A stretch of 64,000 bases of DNA, taken from NCBI RefSeq assembly GCF_000721495.1, contig NZ_JOHY01000047.1:18107-82106 (forward strand), in the 5' to 3' direction. Below, piece after piece: positions 44,293-52,396 of this stretch. The stretch's first letter is position 1. Each line of letters opens with the position of its first letter. This DNA is from Streptomyces sp. NRRL F-5123 (GTDB taxonomy: Bacteria > Actinomycetota > Actinomycetes > Streptomycetales > Streptomycetaceae). The translations under genes and the position numbers were made by a program. Under the pieces are notes generated by a model. It ran no database searches, was not told the DNA's origin, and saw only the letters and a list, made by a program, of their open reading frames with translations.

Positions 44293-44568
44293 ATGAGCGT
44301 TGGGGGGCGCGAGCAGCGCTCGCGTGAGGGTGGGACATTCCTGCGACGGCTGTGGGCGATCGTCCGCAACCCCGTGCTGATGGCGAAGATCGTGGCCGTG
44401 GTGGTGGTTACGGGCGTGGCGGGGCATCTGCTGCTGCCCGATGGCTGGCAGTACGCCTTCACCGCGTTGCTGGGCGGCCCGATCCTGGGGCTGCTGATCG
44501 GGGGTGACGCGGCACGGAGGGCGGACGCGGATACGGAGACAGCGCCGGGAGGCCCGGACCCCGAGTGA
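44293..44568 (+). CDS. Small membrane protein
   Basis: 91 aa with two predicted membrane helices (LMAKIVAVVVVTGVAGHLLL and WQYAFTALLGGPILGLLIGG) between a basic N-terminus and an acidic tail. No family recognised. Lies between the AraC regulator and the exporter gene and may be co-transcribed with the latter, 102 bases downstream. Confidence 0.7.
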   Translation: MSVGGREQRSREGGTFLRRLWAIVRNPVLMAKIVAVVVVTGVAGHLLLPDGWQYAFTALLGGPILGLLIGGDAARRADADTETAPGGPDPE

Positions 44569-44670
44569 GCCGCCCTGCGGCGGGACCGTCCCGCGGAGGT
44601 GGCGGTTTTCCGACAGCATCCGGCATTCTGCCGGAAGCGGTGACCTCGCCCCGCGGGCCAGCATCGCGTC

Positions 44671-45921
44671 ATGACCACTTCACGTCCGGCTGGACCGCCC
44701 TCCGACGGCCTCGCCCCGAACGCCCTCGCGGCCCTGCCGCCCGCCCCACCCGAACCGCCGTCGGGCGGTGGGCAGCGGCGGGCGATCCTGACGCTGTCCG
44801 TGGGGCACGCGTGCGTGGACGTCTACCAGGGGGCGGTGTCCGCGCTCGTCCCCTTCTTCGTCGCGGACCGGAATTACACCTACGCCGCCGCGTCCGGCGT
44901 GGTGCTCGCCGCGTCGCTGCTGTCCTCCCTCGTGCAGCCCGCGTTCGGGGCGCTCACCGACCGGCGGAGCATGCCGTGGCTGCTGCCGCTGAGCACCGCG
45001 CTGTGCGGGATCGGGATCGCGTTCAGCGGCGTCGGGAGTTCGTACCCGCTGACGCTGCTGTGCGTCGCGGTCGCGGGGGTCGGGATCGCCGCGTACCACC
45101 CGGAGTCGGCGCGGGTCGCGCGGATCGCGAGCCGCGGCAGCCACACCGCGATGGGCTGGTTCTCGCTCGGCGGCAACATCGGCTTCGCGCTCGCCCCGCT
45201 GCTGGTCACGCCGGTCGTCGGGGCGGGCGGCCTGGGCGCCACGCCGGTGCTCGTGCTGCCCGCCGCGCTGGGCGCGGCGCTCGCGCTGCTCGCCGTGCGC
45301 CGCGGGTCCGCCGCCGCGGAGGGGCCCGGGACGCGTACGGCGGGGGCCGACGACCGCCCCGACGACCGCCGCTCCTTCGTCCGCCTGACCCTCGCGATCG
45401 TGTGCCGGTCGGTCGTCTTCGTCGTCCTCGGCAGCTTCATCTCCCTCTACGCGCGCCAGCGCACGGGCGGCGGTACGGCGGTCGGAGCCGCGGCCCTCTT
45501 CGTCCTCTACCTCGGCGGCGCGGTGGGCACGGTGCTGGGCAGCGCGCTCGCCGCCCGCTGGACGCGAGTACGGGTCGTGCGCCGGTCGTACGTCGCGAGC
45601 GCCGCCGCGGTCGCGGGCGTCGTGCTCGTCCCGGGCCCGGCCCTCTACCTCTTCGTCGCCCTCGCCTCCGCGGGCCTCTACGTCCCCTTCTCCCTCCAGG
45701 TCACCCTGGGCCAGGACTACCTGCCCTCCCGCGTCGGCACCGCGAGCGGCGTGACGCTGGGCCTGGCGGTGAGCGTCGGCGGCGTGCTGAGCCCCGCGGT
45801 GGGCGCGCTCGCCGACGCCACGTCCCTGCGTACGGCCCTGCTCCCGCTGATCACCCTCCCCGCCCTCGGCTGGCTCCTCACCCGCCCGCTCCCGGAACCG
45901 GCGCTGCCCGCCCAGCGGTAG
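44671..45921 (+). CDS. MFS exporter, fosmidomycin-resistance (Fsr)-like
   Basis: 416 aa, 12 hydrophobic segments. The start of the first helix (ILTLSVGHACVDVYQGAVSALVPFF) and the signature GIAAYHPESARVARIAS are those of the Fsr branch. Later ADATSLRTALLPLITLPALGWLL ends the C-terminal half. It probably exports a drug or metabolite by proton antiport under control of the divergent AraC protein. Substrate unknown. Confidence 0.9.
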   Translation: MTTSRPAGPPSDGLAPNALAALPPAPPEPPSGGGQRRAILTLSVGHACVDVYQGAVSALVPFFVADRNYTYAAASGVVLAASLLSSLVQPAFGALTDRRSMPWLLPLSTALCGIGIAFSGVGSSYPLTLLCVAVAGVGIAAYHPESARVARIASRGSHTAMGWFSLGGNIGFALAPLLVTPVVGAGGLGATPVLVLPAALGAALALLAVRRGSAAAEGPGTRTAGADDRPDDRRSFVRLTLAIVCRSVVFVVLGSFISLYARQRTGGGTAVGAAALFVLYLGGAVGTVLGSALAARWTRVRVVRRSYVASAAAVAGVVLVPGPALYLFVALASAGLYVPFSLQVTLGQDYLPSRVGTASGVTLGLAVSVGGVLSPAVGALADATSLRTALLPLITLPALGWLLTRPLPEPALPAQR

Positions 45922-45949
45922 CGGGCCGCGCGGGCGGGAGCCGGGCGGT

Positions 45950-46264
45950 TCAGGCCCGCGCGGTCAGGGCCGGGCGGAGGAAGGTGCGGTCGAAGCGGCG
46001 AATGCAGCGGCTCGCCGCGCTCAGCCGCCACAGCTCCCGCGCCTCCGGGTCGTCGAGGATGGCCGCGCGGTATTCCTCGTACGCGGCGAGGGTGGGGAAG
46101 GAGAAGAGGGCGTACGCGATGTCGTTCGCGCCCTCGTGCGGCAGGAAGCAGCCGTGGTGCGTGCCGCCGAGGCGGGTGACGACGGGGATCCAGCCGGTCA
46201 CGTATCGCTCGAAGGCGTCGAGCTGCGCGGGGTCGATCTCGTAGCGCAGGTGGCAGGTGACCAC
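45950..46264 (-). CDS. NIPSNAP-family protein
   Basis: 104 aa ferredoxin-like dimeric alpha/beta-barrel protein. CHLRYEIDPAQLDAFERYV, GGTHHGCFLPHEGANDIAYALFSFPTLAAYEEYRA and AILDDPEARELW are typical NIPSNAP. Starts at GTG 46264 after AAAGGAG. Ends close to the convergent MFS gene. Role unknown; members occur beside detoxification genes. Confidence 0.88.
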   Translation of the reverse strand: MVTCHLRYEIDPAQLDAFERYVTGWIPVVTRLGGTHHGCFLPHEGANDIAYALFSFPTLAAYEEYRAAILDDPEARELWRLSAASRCIRRFDRTFLRPALTARA

Positions 46265-46312
46265 TCGGGGCTCCTTTCACGGACGGGCGGGTGGGGGAGT
46301 GCGGCCGGGCGG

Positions 46313-46864
46313 TCAGCTCTTCGCGGCGGTCCACTCGGGGGCGAGGACGGCCCAGACCTGCTTGTCGTAGCGCTTGCCTTCGTACGGCCAGGCCTCCCGC
46401 CGCAGGCCCTCCAGGGTCATGCCGAGGCGCTTGGCGACGGCAGCGCTGCGTTCGTTGTCGCTGCGGCAGTGCCATTCGGCGCGGTGGAAGCCGCGTTCGA
46501 CGAGCGCGTGGTCGAGCAGGGCCGCGCAGGCGGGGGTGACCAGGCCGTGGCCCTCGGCGGCGGGCTCCAGCCAGCAGCCGATCTCGCAGTTGCCCGTCGC
46601 GGCCTCGACGGCGGCGAACATCACCCCGCCCACGAGGGTGCCGCCGCGGCGGATGCCGAACAGGCAGGTGCCGTCGCGGGCCTGCCGCTCGGCGTACCGG
46701 GCGAGGGTGGCACGGGCCCCGGCGAGGTCGGTGGTGACGAACGACGGGCCGACCCAGGGCCGGATGTGCTCGCGGGCCCTGTCCAGGTGCGCGGCGAACT
46801 CCTCGGCGTGCCAGGTCTCCAGCGGGGCCAGGTGCGCGTCGTCGCGCAGCGCCAGCGAGAACAT
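46313..46864 (-). CDS. GNAT acetyltransferase (RimJ/RimL-like)
   Basis: 183 aa. Motifs CEIGCWLEPAAEGHGLVTPACAALLDHAL (acetyl-CoA loop) and HCRSDNERSAAVAKRLGMTLEGLRREAWPY are those of the RimJ/RimL N-acetyltransferase group, which modify protein N-termini or small amines. ATG 46864 follows GGGAGG. Divergent from the TetR gene, 51 bases away, so very likely controlled by it. Confidence 0.9.
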   Translation of the reverse strand: MFSLALRDDAHLAPLETWHAEEFAAHLDRAREHIRPWVGPSFVTTDLAGARATLARYAERQARDGTCLFGIRRGGTLVGGVMFAAVEAATGNCEIGCWLEPAAEGHGLVTPACAALLDHALVERGFHRAEWHCRSDNERSAAVAKRLGMTLEGLRREAWPYEGKRYDKQVWAVLAPEWTAAKS

Positions 46865-46880
46865 GATGACCTCCCGATTT

Positions 46881-46904
46881 ACATAACACCTGTTGTGTGA
46901 ATGT
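46881..46904. promoter_or_regulatory. Candidate TetR operator between the GNAT and TetR genes
   Basis: ACATAACAC and GTGTGAATGT face each other across CTGTT, an imperfect AT-rich inverted repeat in the only 51 bases between two divergent start codons. It is the most AT-rich spot nearby and would overlap both promoters. Confidence 0.55.
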
Positions 46905-46915
46905 AGCGTAGGCGT

Positions 46916-47581
46916 ATGGCACGGACAAAGGGAGATCACGAGAGCCGCCGCCGCGACGTCTCGGAGGCGGTGTGGCAGGTCATGGCCGAGCGCGGTTTCT
47001 CCGGTCTCACGCTGCGGGCCGTCGCGGCCCGGCTCGGTGCCTCCACCGGGCTGCTCACCCACTACTTCCCGAGCAAGGACGCCCTGGTGGTGTACGCCCT
47101 CGACCTGCTGGAGGAGCGCACCGCGAGCCGGCGGCGCGGCGAGCGGGGGCACGGCCTGGCGGGGCTGCGGGACGCGCTGCTCGACGTACTGCCGCTGACC
47201 GCGGAGGCCACGGACAGCAACCGCGTCTGGGTCTCGTCCTGGGGCGCCGCGCTCGCCGACCCCGCGCTGACCGCGGGCCACGCCGGCAGGTACGCCCGCG
47301 GCCGGGCCAGGCTCGCCGAGCGGGTCGTCCAGGCGCAGCAGGCGGGCGAGCTGCGGCCCGGCGACCCCGATCGCATCGCGGCGGCGGCGCACGCGTTCGT
47401 CCTCGGCCTTGTCGTGCAGGCGCTCCTCGACCCCGCCGCCTTCCCCCCGGAGCGGCAGATCGCCCTGGTCGACGACCACCTGGCCGCGCTGGCTCCCCCC
47501 GCCGGGCAGGCCCGCCGCCGCGGCGGGACCGGCGGGGCCCCGGGGGCTCACCAGGCGACGGGCAGCGACTCCACGCCGTAG
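46916..47581 (+). CDS. TetR-family transcriptional regulator
   Basis: 221 aa. Helix-turn-helix RDVSEAVWQVMAERGFSGLTLRAVAARLGASTGLLTHYFPSKDAL, and a TetR_C_6-type ligand domain of the BetI-like group. Divergent from the acetyltransferase, which it probably represses. Its last 34 bases overlap the convergent P450 gene; the C-terminal tail (RRRGGTGGAPGAHQATGSDSTP) may be a recent extension produced by that overlap. Confidence 0.9.
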   Translation: MARTKGDHESRRRDVSEAVWQVMAERGFSGLTLRAVAARLGASTGLLTHYFPSKDALVVYALDLLEERTASRRRGERGHGLAGLRDALLDVLPLTAEATDSNRVWVSSWGAALADPALTAGHAGRYARGRARLAERVVQAQQAGELRPGDPDRIAAAAHAFVLGLVVQALLDPAAFPPERQIALVDDHLAALAPPAGQARRRGGTGGAPGAHQATGSDSTP

Positions 47582-48747
47582 ACCGTCGAGCCCGAGCGGA
47601 AGCGGAGGGCGCTTTCCGGGACCGCGAGGCGGAGGGTGGGGAAGCGGCGGAGCAGGGCGGGCAGAGCGGCCTTCAGCTCCATCCGGGCCAGCTGCTGGCC
47701 GAGGCACTGGTGGACGCCGAAGCCGAAGGAGAGCTGGGTGACCGGGCGGCGGCGCAGGTCGAGGCCGTCCGGGTCGTCGGGGACGAACGCGGGGTCGCGG
47801 TTCGCCGTCAGCGCGGACATCAGGACGTACTCGCCCGCGGCGACCGGCTGCCCGTTGATCTCGACGTCAGCGGTGGCGCGGCGCGGCACCGGCGCGGGGA
47901 TGGCGAGGTGGCGCAGGAGCTCCTCGACGGCCGGGCCGGCGGCCTCGGGGTCGTCGCGGAGGGCGGCGAGCTGCTCGGGGTTGCGCAGCAGGGCCAGCAC
48001 GCTCAGCGCGATCTGCGTCGCCGTGGTCTCGTGCCCCCCGATCAGGAGGGTGATGCCGAACCCGATGAGCTCCTCGTCGGCCACCTCGTCGCCGTGCTCG
48101 CGCACGACCGCGCCCAGCACCCCGTCCCCGGGGTCGGCCCGGTGGCGGGCGACGACGTCCGCCAGCGCCTCGTGCAGCTCCTCCGAGGCGGCGAGCACCT
48201 CCTCGGCGGAGGTGGTCCCGCTCATGATCACCTGGGAGGTGCGCTGGAACATCGACCGCGTCCCGTACGGGACGTCGAGCAGCTCGCAGATCGCCAGCGA
48301 CGGGATCGGCAGGGCGAAGTCCTGCACCAGGTCGGCGACCGGCCCGCGCGCCGCGATGGCGTCGAGGTGCTCCTCGACGATCGCCTCCATCGCGGGGCGC
48401 AGCCGCTCGACCTGCCGGTTGGTGAAGCTGCCGGTGAGCATCCGGCGCAGCCGGGCGTGCTCCGCGCCGCTGTAGGCGAGCAGGAAGCCCGGCTGGTTGT
48501 AGAGGGTGCGCGGCTGGTCCGGGTCGATGCCGTTGCCCGTGACCAGGTGCGGGTCGGCGAAGGCGGCCCGGACGTCGTCGTAGCGGGTGACGACGACGGC
48601 CTCGACCTCGCCCAGCACCGGGTGGACGACGGGGATCCGCGGCAGCCCCTCGGTCTCGCGCATCCGCCGCAGATCCGGCGACGGGTCGAACGGGCAGGCG
48701 CGGTCGCGTTCCGAGGCGGTGAAGGCCACCGAACGGAGTTCGGTCAT
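47548..48747 (-). CDS. Cytochrome P450
   Basis: 399 aa soluble actinobacterial P450. I-helix IGGHETTATQ (oxygen-binding), K-helix EELLRH (ExxR), and haem loop FGFGVHQCLGQQLAR with the axial Cys about residue 348. Length and the AGEYVLMSALTANRDP segment match CYP105/107-type enzymes that hydroxylate secondary metabolites or xenobiotics. No ferredoxin gene lies beside it. ATG 48747 with GAGGAG upstream. Confidence 0.94.
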   Translation of the reverse strand: MTELRSVAFTASERDRACPFDPSPDLRRMRETEGLPRIPVVHPVLGEVEAVVVTRYDDVRAAFADPHLVTGNGIDPDQPRTLYNQPGFLLAYSGAEHARLRRMLTGSFTNRQVERLRPAMEAIVEEHLDAIAARGPVADLVQDFALPIPSLAICELLDVPYGTRSMFQRTSQVIMSGTTSAEEVLAASEELHEALADVVARHRADPGDGVLGAVVREHGDEVADEELIGFGITLLIGGHETTATQIALSVLALLRNPEQLAALRDDPEAAGPAVEELLRHLAIPAPVPRRATADVEINGQPVAAGEYVLMSALTANRDPAFVPDDPDGLDLRRRPVTQLSFGFGVHQCLGQQLARMELKAALPALLRRFPTLRLAVPESALRFRSGSTVYGVESLPVAW

Positions 48748-49086
48748 GGTGCGTGCTCCTCAGCTGGTTCGCCGGTGGTTCGCCGGAAAGGCCGTAAGGT
48801 CCAGCCGGCCGGGGGAACACCGCCCGCCCGGCAGGCAGTTGCGGCAGGTGGGCCGGGGGGTGTGTGCCAGGGCACGGCGGGCACCGCTGCGGGCTCGGTG
48901 TCGCAACGCACGGTCCTGCGCCTCCCCGAAGTGCGGGCTCGGACGACTCCCCGGCTCGGGCGGTCGGAGTCCTTCGCGGGCTCGCTCGTGGGCCTCGTTC
49001 AGGGCACGACGAGATCGTCTCCGGGCGTCTGCGAGGAGTCAAGTGCCCGGCGGGGGACGGCGCGTGGCGGCAAGCCGCGCCGGTCG

Positions 49087-49168
49087 CCGGGTACGAACGC
49101 GGGTACGAACGCGGGTACGAACCCGGGTGCGACGCGGGTACGTACGCGGGTACGTACGCGGGTACGAC
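49087..49168. repeat. 12-bp tandem repeat, seven copies
   Basis: Consecutive units of GCGGGTACGAAC or GCGGGTACGTAC; the fourth and seventh are 11 bases long, so the array is not a coding repeat. Not a CRISPR: there are no spacers. Confidence 0.85.
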
Positions 49169-49219
49169 GCCGGGCGCCCGACCCCGCCGGTGAGCTCTCA
49201 GCTCCGGCGGCAACCGCCT

Positions 49220-49225
49220 TAGAAT
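49220..49225 (+). promoter_or_regulatory. Candidate -10 box of a nearly leaderless gene
   Basis: TAGAAT ends 11 bases before ATG 49237, which would put the transcript start about five bases from the start codon. No Shine-Dalgarno is visible, so the gene is probably translated from a leaderless or near-leaderless mRNA. Confidence 0.5.
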
Positions 49226-49236
49226 GTGCGCCTGTT

Positions 49237-49788
49237 ATGACTGCCTCCGACCCGGCGGCCGACGTCGCGTGGCCGCCCGCCCCGATCCGTACCGCACGGC
49301 TCGTCCTGCGTGCCTCCGAGGCCCGCGACCGCGCCGCCTTCGTCGAGCTGCTGGCCTCCCCGGAGGTCGGCACGTTCGTGGGCGGCGCGCAGCCCCGCGC
49401 GGAGCTGGAGCGCACCATGCCGGAGGTGCCGGGGCGCCGCACCGGCTTCTTCGCGGTCGAGCTGGACGGCGCGACGATCGGCATGACGACCCTCGACGTC
49501 CGCGACCCCGCCCGCCCCGGCCACATCCGCCCCGAGCGCGGCGAGCACGAGCTGGGCTACATGTTCCTGCCCCGCGCCTGGGGCCGCGGCTACGCCACCG
49601 AGGCCTGCGCCGCCGCCCTCGCGTGGTTCGCCGCGACCCACCCCGGCGAGCCCGTTCTGCTCACCGCCCAGACCGCCAACACCCGCTCCGTGCGCGTCGC
49701 GGCGAAGCTCGGCTTCACGGAGGCCGCGCGCTTCCACGAGTACGGGGCCGAGCAGTGGCGCGGGGTCTGGACCCCGCCGCGCCACTGA
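49237..49788 (+). CDS. GNAT acetyltransferase (RimJ/RimL-like)
   Basis: 183 aa. PIRTARLVLRASEARDRAAFVELL, HELGYMFLPRAWGRGYATEACAAALAWF (acetyl-CoA loop RGYATE) and TANTRSVRVAAKLGFTEAARFHEYG are standard. Probably acetylates an amine or a peptide N-terminus. A second GNAT gene begins 22 bases after its stop, so the two are likely co-transcribed. Confidence 0.9.
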   Translation: MTASDPAADVAWPPAPIRTARLVLRASEARDRAAFVELLASPEVGTFVGGAQPRAELERTMPEVPGRRTGFFAVELDGATIGMTTLDVRDPARPGHIRPERGEHELGYMFLPRAWGRGYATEACAAALAWFAATHPGEPVLLTAQTANTRSVRVAAKLGFTEAARFHEYGAEQWRGVWTPPRH

Positions 49789-49810
49789 ACGTGCGTGCGA
49801 TGATCGCGGT

Positions 49811-50335
49811 GTGACCGACCCGCACGTCCGCCGCGCCGAGGCCGCCGACCTCGCCACCCTCGTCCGCCTGCGTGACGACGCCGCCCGCTGGATGCTCGCC
49901 CGCGGCGTCACCGGCCAGTGGCGCCCCGGCGAGCTGGGCGAGGACCACTTCCGCCGCGTCATGACCCGCGGCGAGGTCTGGCTCGCCGAGGCGGCCGGCC
50001 GGCCGGTCGGCGCGTGGGAGCTGTGGTGGCAGGACGAGGCCGCGTGGGGGCCGCAGCCCCCCGTCGCCGGGTACGTCCACCGCCTGATGGTCGACCGCGC
50101 CACCGCCCGCCCCGGCACGGGCCGCCACCTCCTCCGCGCCGCCGAACGCCGGGTGACGGAGGCGGGCCGCACTCTCGTCCGCCTCGACTGCCTGGCGTCC
50201 AACCGCCGCCTGACCGCGTACTACACGGCGGAGGGCTACCGCGTCGTGGGCCGGAAGTCGGGCAAGCCCCAACCCGGCGCCGAACCAAAGACGTTCACGC
50301 TCCTGGAAAAGCACGTGGGCCCCGAGGGCGCGTAA
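49811..50335 (+). CDS. GNAT acetyltransferase
   Basis: 174 aa. VRRAEAADLATLVRLRDDAARWMLARGVTGQW, VHRLMVDRATARPGTGRHLLRAAERRVTEAG (acetyl-CoA binding) and LASNRRLTAYYTAEGYRVVG define a different GNAT subgroup from the preceding gene. Start at GTG 49811. Substrate unknown. Confidence 0.9.
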   Translation: MTDPHVRRAEAADLATLVRLRDDAARWMLARGVTGQWRPGELGEDHFRRVMTRGEVWLAEAAGRPVGAWELWWQDEAAWGPQPPVAGYVHRLMVDRATARPGTGRHLLRAAERRVTEAGRTLVRLDCLASNRRLTAYYTAEGYRVVGRKSGKPQPGAEPKTFTLLEKHVGPEGA

Positions 50336-50382
50336 CGGCCGTCCTCCCGGGGGCCGTCGGCGCGCAGGCCCGGCGCCGGGTC

Positions 50383-50435
50383 GGCAGATCCGCGACATCA
50401 CCCTTGCCCGACGAGGGTGACGTCGCGGACCTGCC
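50383..50435. promoter_or_regulatory. Large inverted repeat ahead of the MFS gene
   Basis: 22-base arms at 50383-50404 and 50414-50435 pair almost fully (GATCCGCGACATCACCCT against AGGGTGACGTCGCGGACC), around the loop TGCCCGACG. It ends 67 bases before the exporter start and begins 48 bases after the GNAT stop, so it is either a terminator or an operator/attenuator for the exporter. Confidence 0.65.
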
Positions 50436-50502
50436 AGCCTTCCCCGTGCCGAGCCTGCTGCACTCGTCACGAGACGGCAGGCCCCTCACAGGACGGACCC
50501 CC

Positions 50503-51756
50503 ATGGCCTCGACTTCCGACGAGATTTCCGTGACCGACGCGGTCACGCCCCGCCCCGCCGGAACAGGTTCGCCGCCCCGGTCCCCGCTGATCGGGTGGCT
50601 GGCCGTGGTGTCGGTGACGCTGGGGATCTTCTCGATCGTCACGACGGAGATCCTGCCGATCGGTCTGCTCACCGACATCGGCTCCAGCTTCGCCCTCTCC
50701 GACGGCACGGCCGGGCTGACGATGACCGTGCCCGGATTCCTCGCGGCCGTCTCGGCCCCGGTGGTCACGGTGGTGACGGCCCGGGTCGACCGGCGGCTGA
50801 TGCTGGGCGTGTTCGTGTTCCTGCTGGCCGTGGCGAACTTCCTCGCCGCCGCCGCACCCGGCTACTGGCTCGTCCTCGTCTCCCGCGTCGTCGTCGGTGT
50901 CGTCATCGGCGGCTTCTGGTCGATCGGCGCCGGACTGGCCGAGCGTCTGGTGCCGGCCGAGTCGGTCGGCCGCGCCACGTCGGTGATCTTCTCGGCGGTA
51001 CCGTTCGGCTCGGTGCTCGGCGTACCGGCGGGCACGTTCGTCGGAGACCTGGCGGGCTGGCGCACCGCCTTCGCAGTGATGGGTGCGCTCACCCTCGGTG
51101 TGCTGGTCCTGCTCGTACGGGTCGTCCCGCCGCTGCCGCCGCTGCGGACGACCCGCCTGCACGTGCTGCGCGGCCTGCTCGGGAACGTCACCACGCGTCT
51201 CGCACTGCTGCTGACGTTCCTCGTCGTGCTGGCCCACTTCGGGACCTACACCTACGTCACGCCGTTCCTGGAGCGGGTCACCGGCGCCGGTCCGCGGCTG
51301 ATCACCGTCTTCCTGCTGGTCTACGGCGCCGCGGGAATCGCCGGCAACTTCCTGGCCGGGTCGGTGGTCGCGCGCCGCCCCCGGGCCGTTCTCGGGCTCG
51401 CGGCCGCCATGATCGCGGCGGCCACCCTGCTGCTGCCGCTCCTGGGCCACGGGCGGGCCGGCGCGTTGGCCCTCCTGGTCGTGTGGGGCACGGCCTACGG
51501 CGCCGTCCCGGTCGCGTCCCAGACGTGGTTCGCCAAGGCGGCACCGGAAGCGCCCGAAGCGGCATCGGTGCTCTTCACGTCCTCCTTCCAGGCGACCATC
51601 TCCTTCGGCGCGCTGATCGGCGGAGTCGTCGTCGACCGCACCTCCCCCTCCACCCTCATGACCCTCGGCGGCCTCGTCGCCGCACTCACCCTGCCGGCCA
51701 CCTGGACCCGCCCCGCCCGCCGCCTCACCTGGCCGACCCGCACCGAAGGGCAGTGA
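50503..51756 (+). CDS. MFS transporter (DHA1/AraJ-like)
   Basis: 417 aa with 12 hydrophobic segments. The first-helix sequence FSIVTTEILPIGLL and the GRATSVIFSAVPFGSVLGVPAGTF motif are those of the DHA1 drug/sugar-efflux (AraJ, SotB, Cmx) branch. It probably exports a drug or sugar-like compound. Its gene lies alone behind a large inverted repeat. Confidence 0.9.
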   Translation: MASTSDEISVTDAVTPRPAGTGSPPRSPLIGWLAVVSVTLGIFSIVTTEILPIGLLTDIGSSFALSDGTAGLTMTVPGFLAAVSAPVVTVVTARVDRRLMLGVFVFLLAVANFLAAAAPGYWLVLVSRVVVGVVIGGFWSIGAGLAERLVPAESVGRATSVIFSAVPFGSVLGVPAGTFVGDLAGWRTAFAVMGALTLGVLVLLVRVVPPLPPLRTTRLHVLRGLLGNVTTRLALLLTFLVVLAHFGTYTYVTPFLERVTGAGPRLITVFLLVYGAAGIAGNFLAGSVVARRPRAVLGLAAAMIAAATLLLPLLGHGRAGALALLVVWGTAYGAVPVASQTWFAKAAPEAPEAASVLFTSSFQATISFGALIGGVVVDRTSPSTLMTLGGLVAALTLPATWTRPARRLTWPTRTEGQ

Positions 51757-51790
51757 GCGGGCTCCGTTCAGGGCGACTGCTGGAACCGGC

Positions 51791-51964
51791 TCAGCTTCCC
51801 CTCGGCACCTCGACGTCGTAGACCGGCGCGTACACGATGTCCCGGGCCTGGCGCAGGTCGTAGCCGGTCGCGTCCACGATCACCTTGAGCGCCCGAAAGG
51901 TGTCGCCACCCAGCATGAACATGCGCGCGTCGGCCTGCGCGTCGGCCGGAACCGTCTCACGCAA
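51791..51964 (-). pseudogene. 5'-truncated remnant of an L7/L12-C-terminal-domain-like gene
   Basis: An uncatalogued minus-strand frame ends at TGA 51793 and reads RETVPADAQADAR, then MFMLGGDTFRALKVIVDATG, then YDLRQARDIVYAPVYDVEVP and RGS. The pattern ALKVIVDATGYDLRQARDIV is that of a ribosomal L7/L12 C-terminal fold. Upstream it runs straight into the terminator hairpin of the neighbouring DUF397 gene, with no ribosome site. The gene was probably cut by the arrival of the duplicated segment; a 43-aa product from ATG 51922 cannot be excluded. Confidence 0.6.
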
Positions 51965-51965
51965 C

Positions 51966-52005
51966 GAGGCGGGGCCACGGGGGTGTTGCCCCGTGGCCCC
52001 GCCTC
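51966..52005 (-). terminator. Terminator of the orphan DUF397 gene
   Basis: Perfect 17-bp arms at 51966-51982 and 51989-52005 (GAGGCGGGGCCACGGGG). The same hairpin, with one mismatch, follows the second DUF397 gene. Confidence 0.88.
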
Positions 52006-52015
52006 GGTCGGGGGT

Positions 52016-52264
52016 TCAGACGGTGTGGGCCTGGGCGAAGCCCAGGAAGTGCGCCCACTCGGTGGGGGAGAAGGCGAGTTGGGGGCCTTCCGTGTCCTTG
52101 GAGTCCCGGACGTGGACGGTCTCGGGGCAGGAGGCGACCTCGACGCAGTCGCTGGGCTGGCTGTAGCTGTAGGAGGACTTGTGCCAGGGGGCGGCGACTT
52201 CGACGCAGTTGTCGCCCTGGGCGCTGCTGTAGCTGCTCTTGAACCAGGTGAGGTCGGTGGTCAT
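52016..52264 (-). CDS. DUF397 small acidic protein, orphan copy
   Basis: 82 aa. Two copies of the W-x-KSSYS...CVEVA motif (LTWFKSSYSSAQGDNCVEVA and PWHKSSYSYSQPSDCVEVA), then the conserved VHVRDSKDTEGPQLAFSPTEW end. DUF397 proteins work with a neighbouring XRE regulator in WhiJ-like developmental modules. Here the partner regulator has been lost; only a fragment of it remains upstream. About 80 percent alike in DNA to the copy at 53861. Confidence 0.9.
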   Translation of the reverse strand: MTTDLTWFKSSYSSAQGDNCVEVAAPWHKSSYSYSQPSDCVEVASCPETVHVRDSKDTEGPQLAFSPTEWAHFLGFAQAHTV

Positions 52265-52352
52265 AGCTCTCCTCGCAGTCGTAACAGCAGGCCCCCGGAC
52301 TCCTCAGGGGTGAGGGCCTGTCGGGCCGTCGATGCCGGGGTGCACCCTCAGG
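52261..52352 (-). pseudogene. Remnant of the XRE partner gene
   Basis: Bases 52261-52320 align with the last codons of the intact XRE gene (54166-54230: TCATAGCTCTCCTCGCAGTC and CTCAGGGGTGAGGGCCTG). Bases 52323-52346 then align with 54355-54378 (GCCGTCGATGCCGGGGTGCAC against CCCGTCGAGGCCGGGGTGCAC). So 125 bases of the parent are missing inside, and everything upstream is gone. Confidence 0.8.
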
Positions 52353-52396
52353 CGATAATGATCGCCAGCTGTCTGTGCGTATTACTTGGGGGCCTT

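Larger units (their letters stand above)
48748..49236. other. Intergenic region (about 490 bases) with a minisatellite
   Basis: Contains the P450 promoter, a 12-bp tandem repeat (49087-49168) and the promoter of the next gene. No gene recognised in between; open frames there have random composition. Confidence 0.5.

Noticed and set aside
49087..49168. CRISPR array
   Set aside because: Units are 12 bases and directly abutting with no spacers; no cas genes nearby.
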